Shown here piece by piece: positions 26,556-35,173 of a stretch of DNA of 64,000 nt; position 1 is the stretch's first letter, and each line of letters starts with the position of its first letter. This DNA comes from G963676655 sp963678305. Lineage in GTDB: Bacteria; Verrucomicrobiota; Lentisphaeria; Victivallales; Victivallaceae. Both the position numbers and the translations under genes were made by a program. Location: contig CAXXVV010000003.1 in assembly GCA_963678305.2 (NCBI GenBank), forward strand, positions 1-64,000, read 5' to 3'. Under the pieces are notes generated by a model. That model was not told the origin of the DNA. It worked only from the letters and a program-made list of their open reading frames with translations, and ran no database searches.

Positions 26556-26840
26556 ATGAAAACGTACTGCCCTAATTGCCATCAAGCGGTCAAGGTAGCG
26601 AAAAGACAAATAGGAAAAATTGGGCCTTGCCCGTTTTGCCTAAAAGTATTTCAAGTCAACGAGGCCGTAAAAGTAGAAAATAGAGCGCTAAATTCATTAA
26701 TTGCCATTCTGCTGTTTGTTGGCTTTTTAACTTGCGTTTTTTGTGTAATCCAGTTTAATGGTAGCCCGCTCGGAATATTTTTTATATTTCTGGCAATCAT
26801 TTTGTTGATTGCAACTATGATTACATGCAGCGGAACATGA
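26556..26840 (+). CDS. zinc-ribbon membrane protein
   Basis: The 94-residue protein starts with CPNCHQAVKVAKRQIGKIGP and CPFC, a two-CxxC zinc ribbon, and ends with two hydrophobic helices (LIAILLFVGFLTCVFCVI; GIFFIFLAIILLIATMI). GGAGGAAAAATA precedes the ATG. It is transcribed with SNase from the strong promoter at 26493. No function known. Confidence 0.7.
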   Translation: MKTYCPNCHQAVKVAKRQIGKIGPCPFCLKVFQVNEAVKVENRALNSLIAILLFVGFLTCVFCVIQFNGSPLGIFFIFLAIILLIATMITCSGT

Positions 26841-26847
26841 GGCAAGG

Positions 26848-27333
26848 ATGAAAATTAGCTTGTTAATTTTCGGGGCTCTTATCGTAGCAGTCAGCAGTCT
26901 CGGGCATACTTACACCGGCACCGTGACCAGGATCAAAGACGGTGACGGCTTTTTATTACAGACCAAAGATAAAGTTTATGATTGCCGTATCTGGGGTATT
27001 GACGCGCCGGAACTGAAACAGCGGTTTGGCCATGCCGCAAAGTCGATGTTATGGAGTATGATCAAAGGCTGCCAGGTGACGGTTACAAAGGTCAGTATGA
27101 GCTACGGCAGAATAGTAGTCAGCGTTAAGTACCGCGATAAAGATATCGGCCTGGAAATGTTGAAAAACGGCCTTGCCTGGTATGAAAAGAAATACGCGCC
27201 CAAGCGAAAAGATTATGAAACGGCCATGAAAAAGGCTCAAGACGAAAAACGCGGTTTATGGTTCGATGATAAACCGATTAGACCGACAGATTTCAGACAT
27301 CACAAAGAACAAAATTTAGCTCAAGCAAAATAA
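26848..27333 (+). CDS. secreted thermonuclease (staphylococcal nuclease homologue)
   Basis: The 161-residue protein has a short N-terminal signal peptide (MKISLLIFGALIVAVSSLG) and an SNase domain: GTVTRIKDGDGF, CRIWGIDAPELKQRFG with the Arg, Asp and Glu of the active site, SYGRIVVSV with the second Arg, and the C-terminal KRGLWFDDKPIRP. It should cleave DNA and RNA outside the cytoplasm with calcium. A transposable prophage carrying a secreted nuclease next to its repressor suggests a lysogen trait, for example against incoming DNA. A good terminator follows. Confidence 0.92.
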   Translation: MKISLLIFGALIVAVSSLGHTYTGTVTRIKDGDGFLLQTKDKVYDCRIWGIDAPELKQRFGHAAKSMLWSMIKGCQVTVTKVSMSYGRIVVSVKYRDKDIGLEMLKNGLAWYEKKYAPKRKDYETAMKKAQDEKRGLWFDDKPIRPTDFRHHKEQNLAQAK

Positions 27334-27363
27334 CCGGTAACGTACCGGACTAATCGCAAAAAC

Positions 27364-27391
27364 GCCCCGCATTACGCGGGGCTTTTTTTTT
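27364..27391 (+). terminator. Rho-independent terminator after the nuclease gene
   Basis: GCCCCGC (27364-27370), loop ATTAC, GCGGGGC (27376-27382) and nine T. It separates the lysogeny region from the late genes. Just before it lies a CCGGT-AACGT-ACCGG hairpin (27335-27349). Confidence 0.93.
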
Positions 27392-27816
27392 GCCCTTATT
27401 TTTTAAGCTTCATTTTACATGTTAAAGCATTAACTATCAGCTACTTCACTGCATTTTTGCAACTTTCCTTTTTACACTACCCCTACTTACTAAACGCGGG
27501 TTTATTTCAAAACTTGTTTTGAAATAACAACGCTCCTGCGCCCGTCTTTTGCGGTCCGGGGGAATGCGGACGAGACGTCCGCGCTCCCAGGGTGTCGGCG
27601 AACTGACGGGGCGGAGCGCGCCTTGGCCGCCGGTGGCGGCAATGGGTCAATTTGTAAATTTGAGAATTTGTAAATGACAAAAACAGCAAGGCCAGCCATA
27701 GAGGCCCGCATGTGTGTGACATTGAGCAGTCGGAAACAGAAAACGAAAGGGACTTGAGATGCTGACCGCCGGGGGAAAGCCCCGGCCCCGCGTCTCCGGA
27801 AAGGGTAAAAAATTAA
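27392..27816. other. gene-free spacer before the late operon
   Basis: This 425-bp spacer carries the fourth copy of the GGGAGCGCGGACGTCTCGTC repeat (minus orientation, 27564-27588), AATTTGTAAATTTGAGAATT units (27650-27675) and a GCCGGGG-GAAA-GCCCCGGC hairpin near 27768-27786. A 27-codon frame at 27674 is not convincing. The late promoter should be here, but I see no clear hexamers. Confidence 0.55.
27564..27588 (-). repeat. GGGAGCGCGGACGTCTCGTC repeat, intergenic copy
   Basis: Full copy on the minus strand, flanked by CCT and CATT as in GemA. It is the only intergenic copy of this family in the prophage. Confidence 0.9.
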
Positions 27817-28230
27817 ATGTGGAAAGAGGCGCTTATCTGGTTGGGCGGGAGCATTATCAGCTCCGGAATTCTCGGGGCAGTTATTGCCTGGGCTCTGAAC
27901 CGCCAGGCTAAAAAACATGATGACCTGAAAAAAGAGGTCACCTCGCTCAAGGATGAAAAGCTGGTCGCGCTCGAGAAAAAAGATACGGAGCTGAAAGCCG
28001 CCATCGATAAGATTGATAATAAGCTGGACGAACACAAAAAGGATGATCGGTCCCAGGAAATTCTAACGGAGATTAAAACCATTAAAGGTCTGACCGTTCA
28101 AAACGGGACTAAAATTGATAACTTCAGCTCCGAGCAAAGCCGCCAGGGACAAGCGATTCTGTCTAACGAAAAATACATAAGCAACCTTGACGATTCATTC
28201 CAAAAACATAAAGCACGGGAGAAGCACTAA
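27817..28230 (+). CDS. Mu gp25-like membrane coiled-coil protein (DUF2730 type)
   Basis: The 137-residue protein has an N-terminal transmembrane helix (LGGSIISSGILGAVIAWAL) followed by a long coiled coil (KKEVTSLKDEKLVALEKKDT, AAIDKIDNKLDEHK). That plan and its place two genes ahead of the terminase genes match Mu gp25-type proteins of DUF2730. Role unknown; it opens the late operon. Confidence 0.6.
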   Translation: MWKEALIWLGGSIISSGILGAVIAWALNRQAKKHDDLKKEVTSLKDEKLVALEKKDTELKAAIDKIDNKLDEHKKDDRSQEILTEIKTIKGLTVQNGTKIDNFSSEQSRQGQAILSNEKYISNLDDSFQKHKAREKH

Positions 28231-28231
28231 G

Positions 28232-28522
28232 ATGAGAGCCCCAAGAATTTACAGCTTAAGACAAAGCATTTTGACAATCCTCAAGCAATGCAATCCGGCC
28301 CCGGTAAACTTTGATTATGTGGTGAAACATCCGAATCTGGCAATGCTGAAACCGGAGCGTCAAGAAGTTCTCGAAGAATGGAATTATTTGATTAATCAGC
28401 GCTTTATTTCTGAGGTTGAGGGCTCAGGGAAAGAATATGTCAGAATTTCCGATAACGGCCTGAATCAAATCAATCGTGAAGGCGACCTGGATCAACGTAT
28501 CTGGGGCGTTTTGGGGTTGTAA
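28232..28522 (+). CDS. winged-helix-like late protein (Mu gp26 position)
   Basis: The 96-residue protein looks like a small winged helix: YSLRQSILTILKQC, ...LEEWNYLINQRFISEVEG and GKEYVRISDNGLNQINREG, typical of a helix-turn-helix followed by a wing. ATG 28232 follows the previous stop directly; an upstream in-frame extension is unlikely. In Mu-like phages the gp26 slot is filled by similar small DNA-binding-like proteins. Confidence 0.65.
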   Translation: MRAPRIYSLRQSILTILKQCNPAPVNFDYVVKHPNLAMLKPERQEVLEEWNYLINQRFISEVEGSGKEYVRISDNGLNQINREGDLDQRIWGVLGL

Positions 28523-28524
28523 TC

Positions 28525-29121
28525 ATGGCCAGGCCGCGAAATAACATTATGAAATTGCCGGTTGAAGTCCGGCTGCAAATCTGCAAGCTGCTCGATGACG
28601 GCGAAACTTACGATGATATCCGGGAGTGCCCGGAAATTAACGCCGTCTGCGAGGAGCTTGGCCTGACGCTGCATAACTGTTCTTTCCTGGCTTACCGCAA
28701 CGGCAACGAGTTTGACGAATACCAGCGTCGCCGCCGGGAATGGAACGACGATCTGCAACGCCGTAAAATCGCCGCGAGGCTGGTTACCGAAGAGGGCGGG
28801 AGTCTGGATATCGCGCGGCTGGCTGATTATGAATTGATGCAGATTTGTCTGGATAAATTGCAAAGCGGCGAAGACCTCGACCCGAAAGAGCTGCGCGCGA
28901 TCAGCGGCGCCGTCGCCAGCTATAACCGCAATCAAATGGCCGCTGAAAAAGAAAACGAGAAACGCGCCTTTGCCGAACGCGAAGCCGGATATCAGGCGGA
29001 GATTGCAAAGCTTTCAGCATTGATCGAAACCCAGGCCGCACAACTGAGAGAGCTGGCTGGAAGCGTTGACGGGGCGGCGGTCGCGGATGAAATGAGCAGA
29101 CGATTGGGGCTTGCCGAGTAA
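28525..29121 (+). CDS. terminase small subunit-like (Mu gp27, DUF3486)
   Basis: The 198-residue protein fits Mu gp27/DUF3486: an N-terminal KLPVEVRLQICKLLDDGETY DNA-binding helical region and a coiled-coil C-terminus (EKENEKRAFAEREAGYQAEI). It would recognise phage DNA for packaging. It overlaps the terminase large gene by one base and follows the winged-helix gene after 2 bp. Confidence 0.8.
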   Translation: MARPRNNIMKLPVEVRLQICKLLDDGETYDDIRECPEINAVCEELGLTLHNCSFLAYRNGNEFDEYQRRRREWNDDLQRRKIAARLVTEEGGSLDIARLADYELMQICLDKLQSGEDLDPKELRAISGAVASYNRNQMAAEKENEKRAFAEREAGYQAEIAKLSALIETQAAQLRELAGSVDGAAVADEMSRRLGLAE

Positions 29122-30686
29122 TGGGTTATTTTCTTCCATATCAGGCGCGCTGGATCAAAGATAATTCGCCGATCAAGCTATACCGCAAAACCCGTCGCGG
29201 GGGGATTACTTACGCGACCAGTTACCGGTGCGTCGATAAGTGTCTGCGTGAAAAAAAGGGAAGCAGCTTTAAACAGTGGGTCAGCTCCCGCGACGAACTG
29301 ACCGCGAAAGAATTTATTACCGACTATGTCGCAATGTGGGCCAAAAAGGCGAATGAAATTTCGCGCGAAATGGCCGAAGCCTTTGAGGGAGTAATAGGTC
29401 TCGATGGTGAAAACTTCGAGGTGGTTGATGAAAAGCGCGATATTACCGCGCGGGTGGTCCGGTTTAAAAACGGTGCACGGATTATCAGCCTGTCCAGTAA
29501 CCCGTTAGCGTTCGCCGGTAAGGGCGGGGACGTCCTGATTGACGAATGGGACTTACACGAGGACCAAGGCGCGATGTGGGATATGGCTTTCCCGTGTGTT
29601 GTGTGGGGCGGTCAGCTTGAAGTTGTTTCAGCGTTTTCGCCGACCGGAACCGAGGATACCGAGTTTGCAAAGCTGTGTGTTGAATGCGATTCCGGCAACC
29701 GGCCGGATATCTCGTTTCACAGCACGACAATTCTTCAGGCGGTCGATGACGGTTTTGTTGAAAAGGTTAACGAGGTCAAGGCCAAGCGCGGAATTAAGCC
29801 GCAGACGCGTGAAGAGTTTCTCACAGCGCAGCGTAACGGCTGCCGTAACCAGGACGCATGGAATACGCAATTTATGTGTATTCCGAACCGGGCCTCCGGT
29901 AATCGGCTGGTATCCAAAGAAGATTTAGCGGCCAGTAAATCAGCGTTTGAAATTATCCGCATCGAACTTGAAGGGCTGAACCGTAAAGGCGATAAGGTTG
30001 AACCCTGCTGCAAGCCGTATATCGATACTGAATACTGGCGCAGTATCCTGCGTGAAATTAAACATCCTGAACTCGGTTGGGATATCGCGGTCACCGGCGA
30101 CCTGGCTTCAATCTCGGTCAATGACCGGCTTGGCGACGGCCGCAAGCAGCTTAAGATCAATATCACGTTCAAGACCTGTAAAATATCGTCGCAGCGGAAA
30201 ATAGTCGAAGCAATGTACGAAGCGAACCGGCGGATTATCGGCTGCGGCGATAAGTCCGGCGTCGGTTATTCGGATTGCGTCACGCTTGAAGATAAATATC
30301 CTGATCGTTTCCAGGGTGTTGTTTTCAGCGGTAATGCCAAGCTGATCGTCATGACGACATTACAGGGCGCGTTTGAATGTCAGCAGCAGATGCTGCCGCT
30401 GTCCAATCCGGAAATATCCGAAGATATTGCGGCAATGAAAACCGGCAAAACTCCGAATAATCATCTCACGTTTATCCACGGCGAGAATAAGCACCTGCTG
30501 GACAGCCATTGTGATATTTGCATCAGTATCGCGTTGGCGATTTACGCGGGAGAAATACTCAGTGCCGGAATCGCCGACGCGATAGCGGTAACAGATAACA
30601 GCCGTTACGGCAGTGATGGCAATAACGATTTCGATAACCCTGAAATGCCGTTTCAAGTCCCTTCCGAAGACAGGTTCGGAACTTAA
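29121..30686 (+). CDS. terminase large subunit (Mu gp28-like)
   Basis: The 521-residue packaging motor starts with YFLPYQARWIKDNSPIKLYR and the Walker A-like KTRRGGIT (23-30). Walker B is GGDVLIDEWDLHE near 137-149, followed by the coupling motif SAFSPTGTED. The C-terminal nuclease half starts at WDIAVTGDLASISVNDR, with acidic residues also in KSGVGYSD. It follows the small subunit immediately. It is complete and of normal length. Confidence 0.92.
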   Translation: MGYFLPYQARWIKDNSPIKLYRKTRRGGITYATSYRCVDKCLREKKGSSFKQWVSSRDELTAKEFITDYVAMWAKKANEISREMAEAFEGVIGLDGENFEVVDEKRDITARVVRFKNGARIISLSSNPLAFAGKGGDVLIDEWDLHEDQGAMWDMAFPCVVWGGQLEVVSAFSPTGTEDTEFAKLCVECDSGNRPDISFHSTTILQAVDDGFVEKVNEVKAKRGIKPQTREEFLTAQRNGCRNQDAWNTQFMCIPNRASGNRLVSKEDLAASKSAFEIIRIELEGLNRKGDKVEPCCKPYIDTEYWRSILREIKHPELGWDIAVTGDLASISVNDRLGDGRKQLKINITFKTCKISSQRKIVEAMYEANRRIIGCGDKSGVGYSDCVTLEDKYPDRFQGVVFSGNAKLIVMTTLQGAFECQQQMLPLSNPEISEDIAAMKTGKTPNNHLTFIHGENKHLLDSHCDICISIALAIYAGEILSAGIADAIAVTDNSRYGSDGNNDFDNPEMPFQVPSEDRFGT

Positions 30687-30725
30687 AAGATAATTGTCCC
30701 GGGAGCGTTCCCGGCAGGAGGTTTT

Positions 30726-32399
30726 ATGCAGATTTTTAATTTTAATCGATTTGCGAGAAAAAAAGCAGATTCGCGAGACGCGGTTACCGCGCCTAAATCG
30801 CAAAGCTCCCAGGAATTCGACGAACTATTCAACGCCTGGAATACAATGACCGGGAAAAAGTTGACCGGGTTGGAAATCCAGCGAATTCTCAGGGCCGCCG
30901 ATGAGGGCGATTGTTCCGATCAAGCGGCGCTGATGGACACAATTCAGGAGGTTGAGCCGATAATCGGGGGCCATCTTGATACCAGGAAACGCGCGGCGCT
31001 GGCCGTGCCGTGGCGGATTGAGGGCGGCAGCAAAGTCGATCGCGACGACACTACCGAGAATCTGAACCGGATCGGCTTCAAAAAGCTCGAGCGGCATTTA
31101 CTGGACGCGATTGGGCAGGGTTACAGTTGCGCGCCGTTGATCTGGGCTCCCGGCGGCGGCGAAATCCTTGGCTGGAAAGAGGTTCACGCTACCAATATTC
31201 TCTTTGACCGGGGCGGAAACCCCGGCTTGATCACCGGCAATGGGGAGAAGGCGTTGGCGGCCTGGCATCCGAACCAGTTTTTGTTTCACATTCACAAAGC
31301 TAAACCGGGTCTGCCGTGTCGCGGCTCATTGCTGCGAACTTTGATCTGGTTTTACTTTTTCAAGTTTTACGGAATCCGTGATTACGCGCGATTTATCGAA
31401 CGATTCGGAATTCCGTTTATCATCGCGAAATTAAGCGAGGACGATTTCTCAAATAATACAAAAACCGCCCGGATTATCAGCGCGATCCGCGCGCTCGGCA
31501 GCTCCGGCGTCGCGGCGGTAACTAAAGCGACTGATCTGGAAAATCAGGCGGTTCCGGCTGGAGGTAAGGCCGAGTTTTTTAATTGGTTCAAGTATCTTGA
31601 CGACGCGTTTGCATTGATAATTCTTGGTCAGATTGCCTCGAGTAAGGAAGCAAACGGCATGAGCAACGGTGATCTGCAGAGCGACGTTAAGGACGATCTG
31701 ACCGCGTCTGACTGCGAAATGCTTGAGGAAACGATCAATACCGGAATGATCCAGCCGTTGGACCGGTTCCGGAACGGCCGGGAAACCGGGCTTCGCCTGG
31801 TAATCGCTTCCGAGCCGCCGGAAGATTTACAGGAAAAAGCGACGCTGGTGACAACCCTGGCCGGGGCCGGTTACAAAGCAAAACGCGACTGGGTCGAAAA
31901 GACATTTGAAATCCCGCTGGAAGAGGAAAAAGAACCGGAAGTTGACAAAGAAAAATCCCAAACGCTTAAAACGCGCGAAAAATCGCCGGAAGGTTCCGAC
32001 CCTGGCAACGACCCGGATAAGGCTTTGAAAGCGCTTTCTGATGCCGATACGGCCAATCCAGGCCCGAATCTGCCGCCTGATATAATTGCCAAAGAGGAGC
32101 TGATCGCGCAGCTGACGGAAAACACACTGCAGCAGCTGTTCGTCAACAGCGACACGATGACGGAATTTTATTCTCCGCTGACGGCGGCGATCCGCAGCAG
32201 CTTTAAAGACGTAAACCCGGACGATCCCAAGCTTGTCGAAAAGTTTGTCGCGGCCGCTGACGGCTTCTTTGAAAAATATCCGCCGCTTTACGAATCGTTC
32301 GATAGTTCCGGGCTGGAGAAAGCCGTCTCCGGCGCGATGCTGGCGGCAAACGTCAACGGTTATACCAACGCCAAAAATTTAACGAAAGGTTCAAAATGA
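30726..32399 (+). CDS. portal protein (Mu gp29-like, DUF935)
   Basis: The 557-residue protein matches DUF935 portals: LTGLEIQRILRAADEGDCSD, EPIIGGHLDTRKRAALAVPW near residue 80-105, FIERFGIPFIIAK and the LGQIASSKEANG stretch. The portal is the dodecameric ring for DNA entry. The C-terminal 150 residues are variable and acidic. A CCGGGA-GCGT-TCCCGG hairpin and AGGAGG lie just upstream. It overlaps the protease gene by 4 bp. Confidence 0.9.
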   Translation: MQIFNFNRFARKKADSRDAVTAPKSQSSQEFDELFNAWNTMTGKKLTGLEIQRILRAADEGDCSDQAALMDTIQEVEPIIGGHLDTRKRAALAVPWRIEGGSKVDRDDTTENLNRIGFKKLERHLLDAIGQGYSCAPLIWAPGGGEILGWKEVHATNILFDRGGNPGLITGNGEKALAAWHPNQFLFHIHKAKPGLPCRGSLLRTLIWFYFFKFYGIRDYARFIERFGIPFIIAKLSEDDFSNNTKTARIISAIRALGSSGVAAVTKATDLENQAVPAGGKAEFFNWFKYLDDAFALIILGQIASSKEANGMSNGDLQSDVKDDLTASDCEMLEETINTGMIQPLDRFRNGRETGLRLVIASEPPEDLQEKATLVTTLAGAGYKAKRDWVEKTFEIPLEEEKEPEVDKEKSQTLKTREKSPEGSDPGNDPDKALKALSDADTANPGPNLPPDIIAKEELIAQLTENTLQQLFVNSDTMTEFYSPLTAAIRSSFKDVNPDDPKLVEKFVAAADGFFEKYPPLYESFDSSGLEKAVSGAMLAANVNGYTNAKNLTKGSK

Positions 32400-33478
32400 A
32401 AATTACCGATCTGCAACGTTACGTTATCCTGAGTGCGGCGCCGCTGCCGTTCGTCGACGGCAAAGTTCCGGAAGATTTTTGTGTGTTTGAATATGGCAAA
32501 ACTTTTTTCACCAAAGAAGATAAAACCGACTTTTATGTTTTTTCCGAAGCAGACGCCGACAATCTGATTGCGGAATTCGCACGGAAAGGCGTGGACATCC
32601 TGATCGATTATGAGCATCAAATACTTCGCTCAGTATTTAACGGCAAAGAAGTCCCGGCCGCCGGTTGGGGAATAAAACTATACAAAAAGCCTGACGGTCT
32701 TTGGTGTTCCGCCTCCTGGACACCAAAGGCCCGAAGGTACTTGGAAAACGGCGAATATAAATATATTTCGCAAGTATTCAAAACTTCCCGGACCGGGAAA
32801 AACATCACTTCGTTATTCAACATCACGCTATCTAACAAACCCGCGACGGATAACCAGCGAAGTCTTATAGCCGCTGACGAATTTACCGCGAGTTTCAACG
32901 AAAGCGAAACTAACCCTAAACCAAAAAAGGAAAGCAAAATGAATGAAATTCTGCTTTTGTTGGGGCTGACCGCGTTGGCCGATTCCGACGATCAGGCCGC
33001 AATTAACGGCGGCATCAAAACTGAAGTTCAGAAACTTCTGGACGGCAAAAAAGCAACCGACGATTTTCTGGCGCTGCATGACGCGGACAGCCTGGACGTC
33101 GTAACCGCAAAGATCGGTCAGATGGTTCCGGCCTCTGAAAAGATCGAACTTGAGGGCAAGATCAAGCAGCGCGACGCAAACGACGCGGTGCAGCTGGTTT
33201 TGAGCGAATGCAAGATTACCAAGGAACAGGTTCCGAAGGCGCTGAAATTCGCGTTGAACGATCTTGACAGCTTCAAGGATTATTACAAAGACGCTCCGCC
33301 GATTACTCCGGATAATAACGGAATTAATGACCTTGACGAGCCTAACGGCGACAAGGGCGGAAACGGTGGCGACGGCGGCGATAACGATCTGACCGCGCTG
33401 TCTGACGTTGATCTTGAGTACTGCCGGAAACACGGGTACGATCCCGAGGCGTTTCTCAAGGCCAAAAAGAAAAAGTAA
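32396..33478 (+). CDS. head maturation protease with scaffold domain (Mu gpI-like)
   Basis: The 360-residue protein follows Mu I: an N-terminal serine-protease-like domain (GVDILIDYEHQ with the likely His, PAAGWGIKL, WTPKARRYLENGEYKYISQVF, FNITLSNKPATDNQ) and a C-terminal helical scaffold domain. The start overlaps the portal stop by ATGA. The C-terminal half can also be made alone from an internal start at 32939. A Gly-Asp-rich stretch near residues 318-332 precedes the end. Confidence 0.87.
   Translation: MKITDLQRYVILSAAPLPFVDGKVPEDFCVFEYGKTFFTKEDKTDFYVFSEADADNLIAEFARKGVDILIDYEHQILRSVFNGKEVPAAGWGIKLYKKPDGLWCSASWTPKARRYLENGEYKYISQVFKTSRTGKNITSLFNITLSNKPATDNQRSLIAADEFTASFNESETNPKPKKESKMNEILLLLGLTALADSDDQAAINGGIKTEVQKLLDGKKATDDFLALHDADSLDVVTAKIGQMVPASEKIELEGKIKQRDANDAVQLVLSECKITKEQVPKALKFALNDLDSFKDYYKDAPPITPDNNGINDLDEPNGDKGGNGGDGGDNDLTALSDVDLEYCRKHGYDPEAFLKAKKKK
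32939..33478 (+). CDS. nested scaffolding protein (Mu Z-like), internal start
   Basis: An in-frame ATG at 32939 (MNEILLLLGLTALADSDDQA) preceded by AAAAAAGGAAAG would give the 179-residue C-terminal part of the protease as a separate scaffold protein. In Mu the scaffold Z is made exactly this way from gene I. Confidence 0.7.
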   Translation: MNEILLLLGLTALADSDDQAAINGGIKTEVQKLLDGKKATDDFLALHDADSLDVVTAKIGQMVPASEKIELEGKIKQRDANDAVQLVLSECKITKEQVPKALKFALNDLDSFKDYYKDAPPITPDNNGINDLDEPNGDKGGNGGDGGDNDLTALSDVDLEYCRKHGYDPEAFLKAKKKK

Positions 33479-33506
33479 TCCCTTTAACACCTAAGGAGTT
33501 TTTATC

Positions 33507-34178
33507 ATGAGAGAATTTATTACCGGGACTTACCCGATGGGCCTTTACACCATCAAGGACGGGGCTGAGCCTGCCGAGGGCGATATGATCGCGATCGACT
33601 CCAGCGCTGAAGCGCAACAGGCCGACGACGTCGCCGGGCTGGTTGTTGTCGGCTGCTGCTATAAGTTGCAGCCCAACGGCACTGAACTCGAAGTACGTGA
33701 CGGCATTCAGCCGTATACGAACTCGGAAACGCATCCGCTGACCCGCGACGATCGCGGCAGCTATTGCTACGTTGAAGCAGTAAATACCGTATCCAGCGAT
33801 CCTGGCGACAACGAGGTTCTCGCCGGGGTAGTGGTCGACGTCTACAACGAAGAAGTTTTTGTCGATAACCGCCCGGCGTCGATCGCGGCGGCCAAAGGCA
33901 ACACTATTACCGGCCCGGCCGGTGCGGATGGCGATTCCCCGTTTGGCGACAGCTATACAGTTCTGGAGGCTGACGACACTAATGGAACGACCAGCATTGT
34001 TAGCGGGCTCTCCGCCATTACCTCGCTGAATGTCCAGATCCGGCGCGCCGGGGTTGACGTGACTGAAGACGCGGTTGTTACGGTTACCGACGGAACGATC
34101 ACGGTTGCCGACGGCGCCGCCACTTACGCGCTGACCGCCGGTGACGTTATCTACTGGCTGGCCAGCGGCACCGTTTAA
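33507..34178 (+). CDS. capsid decoration-like protein
   Basis: The 223-residue protein lies between the protease and the major head gene, where Mu-like and other phages encode a decoration protein. The N-terminal 125 residues are a beta-rich domain. A GPAGADGDSPFG collagen-like linker follows, and a C-terminal beta domain (SYTVLEADDTNGTTSIVSGL) of Ig-like look ends the chain. It may project from the capsid. AAGGAG precedes the ATG. Confidence 0.6.
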   Translation: MREFITGTYPMGLYTIKDGAEPAEGDMIAIDSSAEAQQADDVAGLVVVGCCYKLQPNGTELEVRDGIQPYTNSETHPLTRDDRGSYCYVEAVNTVSSDPGDNEVLAGVVVDVYNEEVFVDNRPASIAAAKGNTITGPAGADGDSPFGDSYTVLEADDTNGTTSIVSGLSAITSLNVQIRRAGVDVTEDAVVTVTDGTITVADGAATYALTAGDVIYWLASGTV

Positions 34179-34208
34179 ACCTCAACCTATTCAAGGAGAT
34201 AATTTATT

Positions 34209-35114
34209 ATGAACGAACTTACCCGTGATGTAATGGACCAGGTTTATACTGGTTATTCAACCAAATACAATGTCGGGCTGGAGAAAGCGCAGGGCAAGCA
34301 TAAAGAGTTTTGCGAGATAGTCACCAGTACCGCGCCGATCGAGGAGTACCCGATGGCGGCGCTGCAAGGCTCGCTGCGGAAATGGGTCGGCTCCCGCGTT
34401 GTCAACCGGCTGACCGGCAAAAAGCTTCAGGTCATCAATGATACGTATGAATATACCCTGGGTATCCCCGCCAATGATATTATGTTTGACAAAATGGCGT
34501 TGCATAATGGCCGTTTTGAAGATATTGGTTTGATGGTTGTCAACCACCCGGATAAGCTGGCATTCGACGTATTGCTGACTAATCCGGTATGGGCTGACGG
34601 CAAGGCGTTTTTTGTTGCTAACCGCAAGATTGACGATAAAAACCGGGTGACGCTCAATAATCTGGTTGCCCTGGGCTTCTCTTATGAAGCCGTCTCAACC
34701 GGGCAGAAACAGATGATGGCGTTTACCAACGCTTCAAAGGAACCGCTCGAGCTTGAACCTGATCTGCTGGTTGTCGGACCAAAACATCATCAGTCCGCCC
34801 GGGCGATGATGTATAACGAAACAATCATGATTGACGGTGTCGCGGTTACCAACCCATATCGCAACGACAATATCAAAGTCATGATGAGCGGCCGGTTTAT
34901 CGGCGACTATGAAGATCACTGGCGATTGATGGTGACCAATCGCGGCGTTAAGCCGGTAGTCGTCCAGAAAGTTTTCGAGTCCGGTCTGATCCGGAAAGAC
35001 CGCTTCAACGACGATAACATGTTTATCGATGACGAAGCGCTCTACGGCGTCAAGGTTATTGATGCAGCCGGTCCCGGCCTGCCTCAGCTTGCCTTGGCGG
35101 GTATTCCTGCTTAA
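34209..35114 (+). CDS. major head protein (Mu gpT-like)
   Basis: The 301-residue protein matches Mu T-type capsids: MDQVYTGYSTKYNVGLEKAQ, VTSTAPIEEYPMAALQGSLR, FANRKIDDKNR-like ANRKI, ATGQKQMM-like STGQKQMMAFTNASKEPL, and LVVGPKHHQSARAMM. It should assemble the T=7-like HK97-fold shell. A strong AAGGAG lies upstream. This and the portal make the head Mu-type. Confidence 0.92.
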   Translation: MNELTRDVMDQVYTGYSTKYNVGLEKAQGKHKEFCEIVTSTAPIEEYPMAALQGSLRKWVGSRVVNRLTGKKLQVINDTYEYTLGIPANDIMFDKMALHNGRFEDIGLMVVNHPDKLAFDVLLTNPVWADGKAFFVANRKIDDKNRVTLNNLVALGFSYEAVSTGQKQMMAFTNASKEPLELEPDLLVVGPKHHQSARAMMYNETIMIDGVAVTNPYRNDNIKVMMSGRFIGDYEDHWRLMVTNRGVKPVVVQKVFESGLIRKDRFNDDNMFIDDEALYGVKVIDAAGPGLPQLALAGIPA

Positions 35115-35173
35115 CCTCCTTTTTTGTTGGTGGGTTCCGGCTCCGGCCGGAACCCCGTTCAGGAGCATGAATT

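Noticed and set aside
27502..28082. Leftward frames opposite the DUF2730-like gene and across the spacer
   Set aside because: They pass through the repeat and phrase sequences and antisense coding; no recognisable domain.
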